In this document: positions 44,370 through 54,839 of the stretch, piece by piece
Layout of the letters: every line of letters begins with the position of its first letter
How positions within the stretch are numbered: position 1 is the first letter of the stretch
From: Saccopteryx bilineata
Taxonomy: Eukaryota; Chordata; Mammalia; Chiroptera; Emballonuridae
DNA: 64,000 nucleotides
Reading direction: 5' to 3'
Assembly (NCBI RefSeq): GCF_036850765.1
Contig: NC_089496.1
Coordinates: 105,607,767 to 105,671,766, forward strand
Notes under the pieces: model-generated
Databases searched by the model: none
What the model was told of the DNA's origin: nothing
Seen by the model: the letters and a program-made list of their open reading frames with translations, nothing else
Position numbers and translations under genes: made by a program

Positions 44370-44900
44370 AAGGAGTTTCTTTTCTCTGCAGGACCTGAGC
44401 AAGAGGAGGAGGCCTGGTGCCTCAGTTTCCCTCTGTGCGAGATGACTCTGAGTCTTGACCTACCGTGGTTACTGTGGAAGAAGTGCTGTGATGTTGGGTA
44501 AAATGAGAACCAGGTTATAGCTTCTTTCCTAGCCCTCTATTAGTGAATATTATACTTGCCAAAAAATAAAAATATATATATATATTTTTTTTGCTGGCTG
44601 TCATTCTAATCTAAAGACCATGTAATTTCTATCTTTTCCAAAAACGAGGGGTAAGTCAGATAAGTTCAAGAGGCTTTATAAACATATAACTTCTGTAGAG
44701 AATGAGAAAACAAAAGAGATGATATAGTAATGAGTTCAAAATTTTTGTGTAATTACTATTATCTGACACCCACAGAGAGAGCTGTGGGACTAGAGAAATT
44801 ATTCTTGTGCCTAATAAGCCACGGAGATTTTTTTGGCTAGGCAAATCTGTATACTTAACATTGAATAGGTTGGCAGTGTCCTTTTACTTATAAAGTATGA
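44370..44900. other. no recognised feature; short (TA)n
   Basis: AT-rich, with a short TA run near 44572-44584. No gene or RNA signature. Confidence 0.5.
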
Positions 44901-44931
44901 AATGTAATGGGAGAGTTTTTTTTTTTTTTTT

Positions 44932-45228
44932 TCTCCACCCCTCCCCCTCTTCTTCCTCTTCACCTCTCTCCTCCCACCCGCAGCCAAGGCTCCACCGGAG
45001 CAAAGCACTAAGGATGGCCCCATGGCCTCCACCCCAGTCGCTAGAATGGCTCCGGTTGTAACAGAGCAACACCCCAGATGGGCAGAGCGTTCCCCCCTGG
45101 TAGGCATGCCAGGTGGATCCCAGTCAGACGCATGCAGGAGTCTGTCTGACTGCCTCCCCATCTCCATCCTCAGAAAAATACAAAAAATAAATAAATAAAA
45201 GAAAAAATGCTACAAAAAAAGGGGGGGC
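44932..45228 (+). repeat. type A SINE fragment inside the L1 3' end
   Basis: Plus-strand SINE lacking its tRNA head: starts CTCCACCCCTCC directly after the L1 poly-T and runs to AGAAAAATACAAAAAATAAA. It lies inside the L1 target-site duplications and antisense to L1. Confidence 0.93.
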
Positions 45229-45540
45229 ATTCCCTTGTGCTAAAGCTCCAGGGAGCATGGAGTGAGCTCGAGTATGTCCTATGAAACATGGAGCTCTATG
45301 TTGACATATAAGTCTTTGAAGAAGGAGGAACTGCTGAAACAGTTTATCAGCATTTGTCCCTAAGACAGCAGTTGGGAACACCATATGTAAATATTTGCTG
45401 TCTGTCCACAGATTAAGGGGGGAATATGGCAAATGCTGAAAAGCCATGATCTTTGTGCCCCTCCCCTCCCCCAACCCCCTCCCTCTCCTCCCCCTACCCT
45501 GTAACCCCAACACTGTTGTCCATGTCTCTGAGTCTCATCT
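45229..45540 (-). other. L1 3' UTR with G-rich tract
   Basis: Between the ORF2 stop and the SINE. On the minus strand 45458-45500 is a run of G3-G5 blocks, the known polypurine/G-quadruplex feature of L1 3' UTRs. Confidence 0.8.
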
Positions 45541-48500
45541 TTATGTCCCACCTATGTATGGAATCATATAGTTCTTAGTTTTTTCTGATTTACTTCTTTC
45601 ACTCAGTATAATGTTATCAAGGCCCATCCATGTTGTTGTAAAAGATCCTATGTCATTATTTCTTATGGCTGAGTAGTATTCCATAGTGTATATATACCAA
45701 AGCTTTTTAATCCACTCGGCCTCTGATGGACACTTGGGCTGTTTCCAGATCTTTGCTATTGTGAACAATGCTGCCATAAACATGGGGGTGCATTTCTTCT
45801 TTTCAAACAGTGCTATGGTGTTCTTGGGGTATATTCCTAACAGTGGTATAGCTGGGTCAAAAGGCAGTTCGATTTTTAATTTCTTGAGGAATCTCCATAC
45901 TGTTTTCCACAGTGGCTGCACCAGTCTGCATTCCCACCAGCAGTGTAGGAGGGTTCCCTTTTCTCCACATCCTTGCCAGCACTTATTCTGTATTGTTTTA
46001 TTGATGAGCGCCATTCTGACTGGTGTGAGGTGATATCTCATTGTGGTTTTAATTTGCATTTCTCTAATCATTAGTGATGTTGAACATTTTTTCATATGCC
46101 TGTTGGCCATCTGTGTGTCCTCTTTGGAGAAGTGTCTATTCATCTCTTTTGCCCATTTTTGGATTGGATTGTTTGTCTTCCTGGTATTAAGTTTTACAAG
46201 TTCTTTATAAATTTTGGTTATTAACCCCTTATCAGATGCTATGTCAAATATATTCTCCCATTGTGTAGTTTGTCTTTTTATTTTGTTCTTATTGTCTTTA
46301 GCTGTGCAGAAGCTTTTTAGTTTGATAAAGTCCCCTTTGTTTATCCTGTCTTTTATTTCACTTGCCTGTGGAGACAAATCAGCAAATATATTGCTGCGAG
46401 AGATGTCAGAGAGCTTACTGCCTATGTTTTCTTCTAAGATGCTTATGGTTTCACGGATTAAATTCAAGTCTTTTATCCATTTTGAGTTTATTTTTGTGAG
46501 TGGTGTAAGTTGGTGGTCTAGTTTCATTTTTTTTGCAGGTAGCTGTCCAGTTTTCCCAACACCATTTGTTGAAGAGGCTGTCTTTACTCCATTGTATTGT
46601 CTTACCTCCTTTGTCAAATATCAGTTGTCCATAGAGCTGTGGGTTTATTTCTGGGTTCTCTGTTCTGTTCCATTGATCTATCTGCCTGTTCTTATGCCAG
46701 TACCATGCTGTTTTGAGTACAATGGCCTTATAATATAACTTGATATCTGGAAGTGTGATACCTCTCGCTTTTTTCTTCCTTTTCAAGATTACTGAGGCTA
46801 TTCGTGTTCTCTTTTGGTTCCATATAAATCTTTGGAATATGTGTTCTATGTCTTTGAAGTAAGTCATTGATATTTTAATCAGTATTGCATTGAATTTATA
46901 AATTGCTTTGGGTAATATAGACATTTTAATGATGTTTATTCTTCCTAACCATGAGCACGGTATATGCCTCCACTTATTTGTATCTTCCCTGATTTCTTTT
47001 ATCAATGTTTTATAATTTTCCGAGTACAAGTCTTTAACCTTCTTGGTTAGATTTATTCCTAGGTACTTTATTTTTTTGGTTGCAATGGTAAAGGGGATTG
47101 ATTCCTTGATTTCTCTTTCTGACAGTTCATTATTAGTGTATAAAAATGCCTCTGATTTCTGAGTATTGATTTTATATCCTGCCACCTTGCCAAATTCATT
47201 TATCAGGTCTAGTAGTTTTTTGACTGAGACTTTAGGGTTTTCTATATACAATATCATGTCATCTGCAAATAATGATAGTTTTACTTCTTCTTTTCCAATT
47301 CGGATGCCTTTTATTTCTTTTTCTTGTCTGATTGCTGTGGCTAGGACTTCCAGAACTATGTTGAATAAGAATGGTGAAAGGGGGCACCCCTGCCTTGTTC
47401 CTGATCTTAAGGGGATTGCTTTTAATTTTTGCCCATTGAGTATGATGTTGGCTGTGGGTTTGTCATAGATGGTCTTTATCATGTTGAGGTATGTTCCCTG
47501 TATTCCCACTTTGCTGAGAGTTTTGATCATGAATGGTTGCTGGACTTTATCAAATGCTTTTTCTGCATCTATTGAAATTATCATGTGGTTTTTCTCCTTT
47601 CTTTTGTTTATGTGATGAATCACATTGATTGATTTGCGAATATTGTACCAGCCTTGCCTCCATGGTGTATGATTTTTTCCATATATTGCTGGATCCGGTT
47701 TGCTAATATTTTATTGAGGATTTTTGCATCTAAGTTCATCAGGGATATTGGCCTATAATTTTCTTTTTTTGTGTTGTCTTTGCCTGGTTTTGGAATCAGA
47801 ATTATGCTCGCCTCATAAAAGGAGTTTGGAAGTCTTCCTTCCTCTTGAATTTTTTGAAATAGTTTGAGAAGGATAGGAGTTAGTTCTTCTTTGAATATTT
47901 GGTAGAATTTACTTGTGAAGCCATCAGGCCCAGGACTTTTCTTTTTTGGGAGTTTTTTTATAGCTGTTTCAATCTCATTTGTTGTAATTGGTCTGTTTAG
48001 GTTTTCTGATTCTTCCAGATTGATTTTTGGAAGATTATATGATTCAAGGAATTTGTCCATTTCATCTAGGTTGTCTAGTTTTTTGGCGTACAGTTCTTCA
48101 TAGTATTTTCTTACAATATTTTGTATTTCTGTTGTGTCAGTTGTTATTTCTCCACTCTCATTTCTAATTTTATTTATTTGAGTCCTCTCTCTTTTTTTCT
48201 TGGTGAGTCTCGTTAAAGGTTCATCGATCTTGTTTACCTTTTCAAAGAACCAGCTCCTGGTTTCATTGATCATCTGTATTGTTTCTTTAGCCTCTATGTC
48301 ATTTATTTCTGCTCTGATCTTTATTATTTCCTTCCTTCTACTAGCTCTGGGCTTTACTTGCTGTTCTTTTTCTAGTTCTTTTAGATGCAGGGTTAAGTTG
48401 TTTATTTGAGCTCTTTCTAGCTTCTTGAGGTATGCCTGTAATGCTATAAACTTCCCTCTCAGGACTGCTTTTGCTGTGTCCCATAAATTTTGAGTTGATG

Positions 48501-49341
48501 TATGCTCATTATCGTTTGTTTCTAGGAATTTTTAAATTTCTTCTTTGATCTCAGTGTTAACCCATTCATTGTTTAATAACATGCTATTTAGTTTCCAAGT
48601 GTTTGAATGTTTTTCAATTTTTCTATTGTGGTTGATTTCTAGTTTAATGCCATTGTGATCAGAGAAAGTGCTTGATATGATTTCAATCTTCTTAAATTTG
48701 TTGAGCCCACTTTTGTGCCCTAACATGTGGTCTATTCTAGAGAATGTACCATGAGCACTTGAAAAGAATGTATATTCTGCTGTTTTAGGGTGAAAGGTTC
48801 TGAAGATATCTATTAAATTGAGTTGATCTAATATGTCCTTTAAGTCTGCTGTTTCTTTGTTAATTTTCTTTCTTGAGGATCTATCTAATGATGTTAATGG
48901 GGTATTGAAATCCCCTACTATTATAGTATTGCTGTTGATCTCGCCCTTTAAGTCCATCAAAGTCTGCTTTACATATTTAGGTGCTCCTATATTAGGTGCA
49001 TAGATATTTATAATGGTTATATCTTCCTTTTGGATTGCTCCCTTTATCATTATGTAGTGACCTTCTTTATCTCTAACTATGGTCTTTGTTTTAAAGTCCA
49101 TTTTGTCTGATATAAGTATTGCTACCCCAGCTTTTTTTTCACTTCCATTTGCGTGAAATATTTTTTTCCATCCTTTTATCTTCAGCCTGTGTGCATCTTT
49201 TGATTTAAGGTGTGTCTCTTGTACACAGCATATGTATGGGTCCTGTTTTCTTATCCACGCAGCTACCCTATGTCTCTTGATCAGATCATTTAATCCATTA
49301 ACATTTAAGGTTATTACTGATATGTAATTGTTTATTGCCAT
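45541..49341 (-). pseudogene. L1 ORF2 (endonuclease-reverse transcriptase), inactivated
   Basis: ORF2p nicks target DNA and reverse-transcribes L1 RNA. The frame spans about 1267 codons, the normal length (about 1275). Landmarks: N-terminal MAINNYISVITLNVNGLND with the AP-endonuclease motifs VQETHLK and IVGDFNTPL, and SDHNGI; the reverse transcriptase palm at 47623-46451 with FADDMILY; the C-terminal Cys-rich [18 protein letters not shown]. Lesions: an in-frame stop at 48532; a frame change near 47660, where residues normally following IIHH are missing and the gap suggests a deletion of roughly 20 bases in the RT domain; and a frame change near 46530 in an A/T run after NWTATCKK. Protein cannot be made whole. 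Confidence 0.95.
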
Positions 49342-49414
49342 TTTTTTTTCTTTAAAACTGTATTTCTCTTTTGCTATATTCTTTTTTTCCTTTGATCTGT
49401 TTACAACAGGTCCC

Positions 49415-50310
49415 TTAGCATTTCTTGCAGCCTTGGTTTGGTTGCAGTGAAATCTTTGAGGTTTTTTTGTCTGTAAAGCTTTTTATTTCTCCTTCAATTT
49501 TAAATGATAGCCTTGCTGGATAAAGTAGTCTTGGTTGTAGGTTCTTGTTCTGCATTACTTTGAATATTTCTTGCCATTCCCTTCTGGCCTCAAGTGTTTC
49601 TGTTGAGAAGTCAGAAGTCATCCTTATGGGGGCTCCTTTGTAGGTGATAGTCTTTTTTCCTCTAGCAGCTTTTAATATTTTCTCTTTATCATTTAGCTTT
49701 GGTATTTTAATTATGATGTGTCTTGGTGTTGGTTTCTTTGGGTTTCTCCTTAATGGAGTTCTCTGTGCTTCCTGAACATGTGAAATGTTTTCCTGCCTTA
49801 ATTGGGGGAAGTTTTCCGCTATAATATGTTTGAACAAAGTCTCTATCCCTTGTTCTTTCTCTTCTTCTTCAGGAACCCCTATGATGCGGATGTTATTTCT
49901 CTTCATGGTGTCACAGAGCTCTCTTAGAGTTTCCTCAGACTTTTTGAGTCTCTTTTCTTTTTTCTGCTCTGCTTCCATGCCTTTATTTATTGTGTCCTCT
50001 AACTCACTGATTCGATTCTCTGCTTCATCCATCCTGCTTTTAATTCCTTCCATTGTATTCTTTATTTCAGATATTGTATTTGTCATTTCTGACTGATTCT
50101 TTTTTATTATTCAATGTCCTTTTTTATATTTGTTATCTCTTTATTTAGGTTTTCATAATGGCCATCTATGGTTGTTCTAATATCTTTGAGCATCCTAACA
50201 ATTGTTATTTTAAACTCTGCATCTGGTAATTTGGTTATATCTGATTCACTTAGGTCCTTTTCTGGGGATTTCTCTTGGTTTATTTGTGTTGTATTTCTCT
50301 GCCTCCACAT
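49415..50310 (-). pseudogene. L1 ORF1 (RNA-binding protein), frameshifted
   Basis: ORF1p is the trimeric RNA chaperone of the L1 particle. The first part (50310-50107) starts MWRQRNTTQINQEKS and ends at a stop after NIKKDIE. The second part (50086-49415) resumes in another frame with MTNTISEIKNTMEGIKSRMD, a heptad-rich coiled coil, then the RRM-like region with NNIRIIGVPEEEE and the C-terminal domain near NLQPRLLYPARLSF. One base appears to be missing at the GAATAATAAAAA run near 50105. It ends 73 bases before ORF2, the usual L1 layout. Confidence 0.92.
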
Positions 50311-50429
50311 TTTCTCTTCACAGGAGTGGCTGTGTTCCGTAATGGGAGAGTTTTAAAACCTGTGAGTCCATATATCTATCAGAGAACATCTCACTTTTCC
50401 TAAGGTCCTTTGTTGCTTCTAAAACACTT

Positions 50430-50600
50430 TCATTTGTATGGGCTCAAGGAATCCTCACTGTTTCCCTTCAAGCCCATTAAACTGATGAGAAAACTGAGAT
50501 TCAGGAGGTTAAACACCTTGCACAGTTGGTAAGTAGCAGAACTGGGGCCTGCAATCAGGTCTTCTAAAACCGAGGCTGATGATCCTGTCCTGACCACAGT
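50430..50600 (+). repeat. MIR/L2-like fragment
   Basis: Reads GAGAAAACTGAGATTCAGG, CACCTTGCACAGTTGGTAAG and TAGCAGAACTGGGGCC, the MIR/L2 3' words in order. Confidence 0.65.
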
Positions 50601-50643
50601 TACTATACTATTCCTTGATACCGAACACCAAAGTTAGAAAATA

Positions 50644-51010
50644 TTATGGGCTGAACTGTGTCTGCCCAACCCCTCCCCCACCTCTACCTCAAAATTTATA
50701 TGTTAAAGGTACTCCATAGTATCTCAGAATGGAACTGTATTTGGAGATAGGGCCTTTAAAGAGGTGATTAAGTTAAAATCAGGCTATAAACTATAAGGGC
50801 AAGTCCTAATCCTATCTAACAGCTGTGCTTATAGGAAGAGGAAATTTGAAGGCACGGAGACACCAGGAAGACACTCACACAGAAGGAAGGCCATGTGAGG
50901 ACAAAGAGAGAAGGCCATTGGAAAGCCAAGGAGAGAGGACCCAGGAGAAGTGAAACCCGCTGGCACCTTCGACTTTCAGCCTCTGGAGCTGTGAATAAAT
51001 AACTGTTATG
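50644..51010 (+). repeat. MLT1-type MaLR LTR
   Basis: ATTATGGGCTGAACTGTGTC, GGAACTGTATTTGGAGATAG, GGGCCTTTAAAGAGGTGATT, AAGTTAAAATCAGGCTATAA, AGAAGGCCATTGGAAAGCCA and GCTGTGAATAAATAACTG are the plus-strand MLT1 landmarks. Stretch 51020-51600 after it is unrecognised. Confidence 0.85.
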
Positions 51011-51603
51011 TAACCCCCCAACCCCCCCATGGGTAGCACTCCATTCAGGCAGCCCCTACCTAGCAAACGACACAGCAATACATGGTAGTACGAGAAGAAA
51101 GAGAGCCTGCACCAAAACCAGCCACCAACACTAACAAACGAGCAATGATGTTAACTATATCTGTTCCAGGTTAAACATCAGTATCTACCTATCATCTCTC
51201 CTTGCGTATATGTAAATTTTCACCTTGGGATACATATCCCTCAGGGTGCAATCAGGATAAAGAAAGCACACAGGGATCATTATGAACAAAGAGTCATGAA
51301 CATAAAGAGTCATCGACTACAACATAGGGTTGGAACGATAGGGAGCTGACTGCTAATGGATAACGGAAACGCGAAGGAATGTAGGACTAGCTGACACAAG
51401 GAGCAGTCACTGGCTGGTGTAGAGAGCCAGAGGAAGAGCCCCCACCCTACCCCAGCCCACCCTCAGGGCTGAGGTCCATTTTGTTAGAGAGGGCACTGCC
51501 ATGGAGCCCACAGGACGGCAGGAAGTGGCTGTGGTCCCACGCCAGAGGAACTTGCCAGAAATCTGCCCTGTATAGTGCCAGGGGAAGTATCAATACTTTA
51601 TAG

Positions 51604-52326
51604 CAGTGGTCCCCAACCCCCAGGCCGTGGACCAGTACCGGTCTGTGGGCCATTTGGTACCGGTCTGCAGAGAAAGAATAAATAACTCACATTATTTCCG
51701 TTTTATTTATATTTAAGTCTAAATGATGTTTTATTTTTAAAAAAATGACCAGATTCCCTCTGTTACATCCGTCTAAGACTCACTCTTGACCAGGGGTCCC
51801 CAAACTACGGCCCGCGGGCCGCATGCGGCCCCCTGAGGCCATTTATCCGGCCCCAGCCGCACTTCTGAAAGGGGCACCTCTTTCATTGGTGGTCAGTGAG
51901 AGGAGCACATTGACCATCATTAGCCAAAAGCAGGCCCATAGTTCCCATTGAAATACTGGTCAGTTAGTTGATTTAAATTTACTTGTTCTTTATTTTAAAT
52001 ATTGTATTTGTTCCCTTTTTTTTTTTTTTTACTTTAAAATAAGATATGTGCAGTGTGCATAGGGATTTGTTCATAGTTTTTGTTATAGTTCGGCCCTCCA
52101 ATGGTCTGAGGGACAGTAAACTGGCCCCCTGTGTAAAAAGTTTGGAGACCTCTGCTCTTGACGCTTGTCTCGTAAGTTCGACAATATAAGACAAAATACC
52201 ACAGTTTTTACACCAGTTGCATAATTTTATTTTGTGCATTTATCTGTTCCACCCTAAAGGCCAGTCCGTGAAAATATTTTCTGACATTAAACTGGTCCGT
52301 GGCCCATAAAAGATTGGGGACCACTG
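51604..52326 (-). mobile_element. non-autonomous hAT transposon, outer element, split by another hAT
   Basis: Starts CAGTGGTCCCCAACCCC and ends GATTGGGGACCACTG; ends are inverted repeats. Flanked by CTTTATAG (51596-51603) and ATTTATAG (52327-52334), 7 of 8 matching. It is the same family as 54319-54827 but inverted relative to it (GGTACCGGTC near the left end here, near the right end there). No transposase. Confidence 0.93.
51791..52154 (+). mobile_element. non-autonomous hAT transposon, inner element, 364 bp
   Basis: Starts CAGGGGTCCCCAAACTACG, ends AGTTTGGAGACCTCTG, inverted ends. Perfect 8-bp duplication CTCTTGAC (51783-51790 and 52155-52162), which lies inside the outer element. Keeps the ATTAGCCAAAAGCAGG segment lost in the sister copy at 34786. 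Confidence 0.96.
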
Positions 52327-52329
52327 ATT

Positions 52330-53245
52330 TATAGGATGAGGTCTCACTGGAGGTACCATATTACAAAATTGTCCCCAGGACACTAGGGGAAGCTGCTGGC
52401 CATGCACACGGCGAAGGCTGGGTATGGCAGAAGCCACAGGCACCTGGCAACCTGGTTGTTGGAGAAGTTGCTGGAGTTTGCAAGACAGGACCAACTCCTT
52501 TCTCCTGCAATGTCTCTCCAGCCCCCTCTATTGACAAAGCTTGATGTCATGCCAGTTGGCAAAGAAAAAACATTTAAAGGGCTCTACATTTTTCCAGAGC
52601 AGGCAATTAAGGGTGAGCTTGGAGCTGAGTGGCAATAAATTTGTAACTGGCACAGAATGGCTCCCAGTTGCACATGATCTGAAATTTTTGTCATGCTCAG
52701 GTAACCGACATCCCTCTAGCAGGACTGTAGGCTTAGTTGAATGCAGAGCCGAAGAACCCGTTGTTATGAGGGGTAACTGCTCCAAAGAGAGTCATCAAAT
52801 TCCAAAAGAGCAAAGGAAGGAAAAACTGACGGAAGGCGGTCTGAGGAGGCAGGTCACCACAACTCAAAGCTGTGTGTCCTTAACTGGAATCTCTTTCCCT
52901 CAACAATGACGATGGGCTCACAGGGTTGCACAATCTATAACGTGACCCAACCGCAGAATGGTGTTCCTGGATTTTAATCTCCTGAACTTCCTTGTCCATA
53001 AAGTTATGTTTGTCTGAATCACGATATTTACAAGTTAAATATTTAAAACCTCAATCATCTTGGAATAAGCAAATACTTAGTGCCAATAGGTTTCTTTCTT
53101 AACTAGTACAATAATGAACCTGAAATGAAAATGATCTCTAAAGACTTTTAATTATGGAGAGAAAGAGATATACCAAAAACTGTTCCAAACTTATGGTTTT
53201 TTACCCTTCTACAAAATTCTGCTTCTTCCAACAAATAAGATGCAT
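52330..53245. other. no recognised feature
   Basis: Unique-looking sequence; a 122-codon frame at 52541-52909 has no recognised domain. Confidence 0.45.
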
Positions 53246-53249
53246 CACT

Positions 53250-53420
53250 GAGACACCTGCCAAATGAGTTGGAGCCGTGGAATGCTGGAGCTGGATGAGA
53301 CCTTGGAGACGATCCATGTATGTCTACCTTTCCTCTCACAGGATGGGAAACCAAGTCCCAGAACCTGTGCCCCAAATCACGTGAACGGCCACACTGAAAG
53401 TAGAGCCAAGGTCTTACAAC
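53250..53420 (+). repeat. MIR-like fragment
   Basis: GAATGCTGGAGCTGGATGAG, GACCTTGGAGACGATCCATG, CAGGATGGGAAACCAAGTCC and GAACGGCCACACTGAAAG follow the MIR/MIR3 pattern. Confidence 0.65.
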
Positions 53421-53735
53421 TTCCTCTTGAGTTCTCTACATGGCTGCCCCTGAAAGAAACCGTGTGGGACCCTGAAGAGCACGTGGGCAAGAGAAAAAGG
53501 GGGAAAGAATCACAGGAAGTTTGCTTCTTGCTGAAACTCCTCCACGTGCCCTGCCCGGACCCCCTTAGGAAGAGGTAAGTCAGAGAGAAATCATTTTGTC
53601 CCATTCTCCTTTCTCCCCAGTGGCCAATGTCTGCAGTGATCATGTGCAGAACCCTTGAAACGTCTAGATTCTAAAAGAAAGCATCTGAAGGCATAATCTT
53701 GATTTAGTATGATGGAAGGGGCAAGAATTTAGATC

Positions 53736-53740
<5 letters not shown>

Positions 53741-53784
<44 letters not shown>
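53741..53784. repeat. (AT)22 microsatellite
   Basis: 44 uninterrupted bases of AT, able to form a cruciform. Flanking sequence to 54310 is AT-rich and unrecognised. Confidence 0.98.
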
Positions 53785-53787
<3 letters not shown>

Positions 53788-54318
53788 CTTGTTTTGCTTT
53801 CTTATTGTTTGTTTCTTTTTTGTATTTGGTTATTTTGATTTGTTTTGGATATTTAGAAAGTTGGACAATTTGGGCAAGATAGCCACTCACACCTAAGGAA
53901 AGAATGTATTAATGGTGAGAATTATAAACTAGCAATCAGAATAGAATTTTCACATCTCTCAAAGTTAGCCAAGGCGTGGCTACACCTGGGATGCTCATTG
54001 GCTATTCATATTTTTATACCTTTGTAACTGTGTTTTTCTCCAGAATCTTGAGTTTCGATTTAGTCTTTTCAAAAGCAATTAAAGTGTACAATTTATAAAC
54101 ATGGATGGGCTAGAAAATTAGGATGTTCAACAAACATGAACCTTAACCTTCTAAGAAAAAAAATAAATTTTTATCAGCTCCTTGACCAGTAGATATTGGG
54201 GGAGGGGCAGGATGAAATGTTTTAGATTATCTATCCCCGTTCAGTTCATTTGATTAATGAGGAAATTAGACCTAGTCAAGGTCACCTGACTTTTACTTGG
54301 TCATTTAGCCATTTAGAG

Positions 54319-54827
54319 CAGTGGTCCCCAACCTTTTTTGGGCCACGGACCAGTTTAATGTCAGAAAATATTTTCACGGACCGGCCTTTAGGGTGGGCCG
54401 GATAAATGTATCACGTGACTGAGACAAGTGTCAAGAGTGAGTCTTAGACGGATGTAACAGAGGGAATCTGGTCATTTAAAAAAATAGCCTGACCTGTGGT
54501 GGCACAGTGGATAAAGCATCGACCTGGAAATGCTGAGGTTGCCGGTTTGAAACCCTGGTCAAGGCACATATGGGAGTTGATGCTTCCAGCTCCTCCCCCC
54601 TTCTCTCTCTCCTTGCTCTCTCTCTTTGTCTCTCTCTCCCCTCTCTAAAAAAAAAACCAAATGAATAAATAAATTTAGAAAAAGTGTTTAAAAAAAATAA
54701 AACATCGTTCAGACTTAAATATAAATAAAACAGAAATAATATAAGTTATTTATTCTTTCTCTGCAGACTGGTACCAAATGGCCTATGGACTGGTACCGGT
54801 CCGCAGCCCAGGGATTGGGGACCACTG
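54319..54827 (+). mobile_element. non-autonomous hAT transposon carrying a SINE
   Basis: Starts CAGTGGTCCCCAACC, ends GATTGGGGACCACTG. Perfect 8-bp TSD ATTTAGAG (54311-54318 and 54828-54835). Same family as 51604-52326, opposite orientation. A type D SINE splits it near the middle. Confidence 0.97.
54486..54680 (+). repeat. bat tRNA-derived SINE, type D, inside a hAT element
   Basis: Head CCTGACCTGTGGTGGCACAG, GGATAAAGCATCGACCTGG, GGTTTGAAACCC B-box region, GGGAGTTGATGCTTCCAGC, TC-rich run and A-rich tail. hAT sequence continues on both sides (TTTAAAAAAAT words flank it). Confidence 0.94.
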
Positions 54828-54839
54828 ATTTAGAGGACA

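Larger units (their letters stand above)
44916..50338 (-). mobile_element. 5'-truncated L1 retrotransposon with antisense SINE at its 3' end
   Basis: A 5.4-kb L1 on the minus strand. It is bounded by a 16-bp duplication GTAATGGGAGAGTTTT (44904-44919 and 50339-50354), with its poly(A) seen as poly-T at 44916-44932. In minus-strand order it has ORF1, ORF2, a G-rich 3' UTR, and then a reverse-complement SINE fragment next to the poly(A). It begins a few codons before the ORF1 start, so the 5' UTR promoter is missing. Both ORFs carry disabling lesions, so the copy is dead, although its matching TSDs suggest a moderately recent insertion. Confidence 0.95.

Noticed and set aside
46214..46738. 174-codon plus-strand frame
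   Set aside because: Antisense of L1 ORF2; hydrophobic appearance is a by-product of the T-rich strand.
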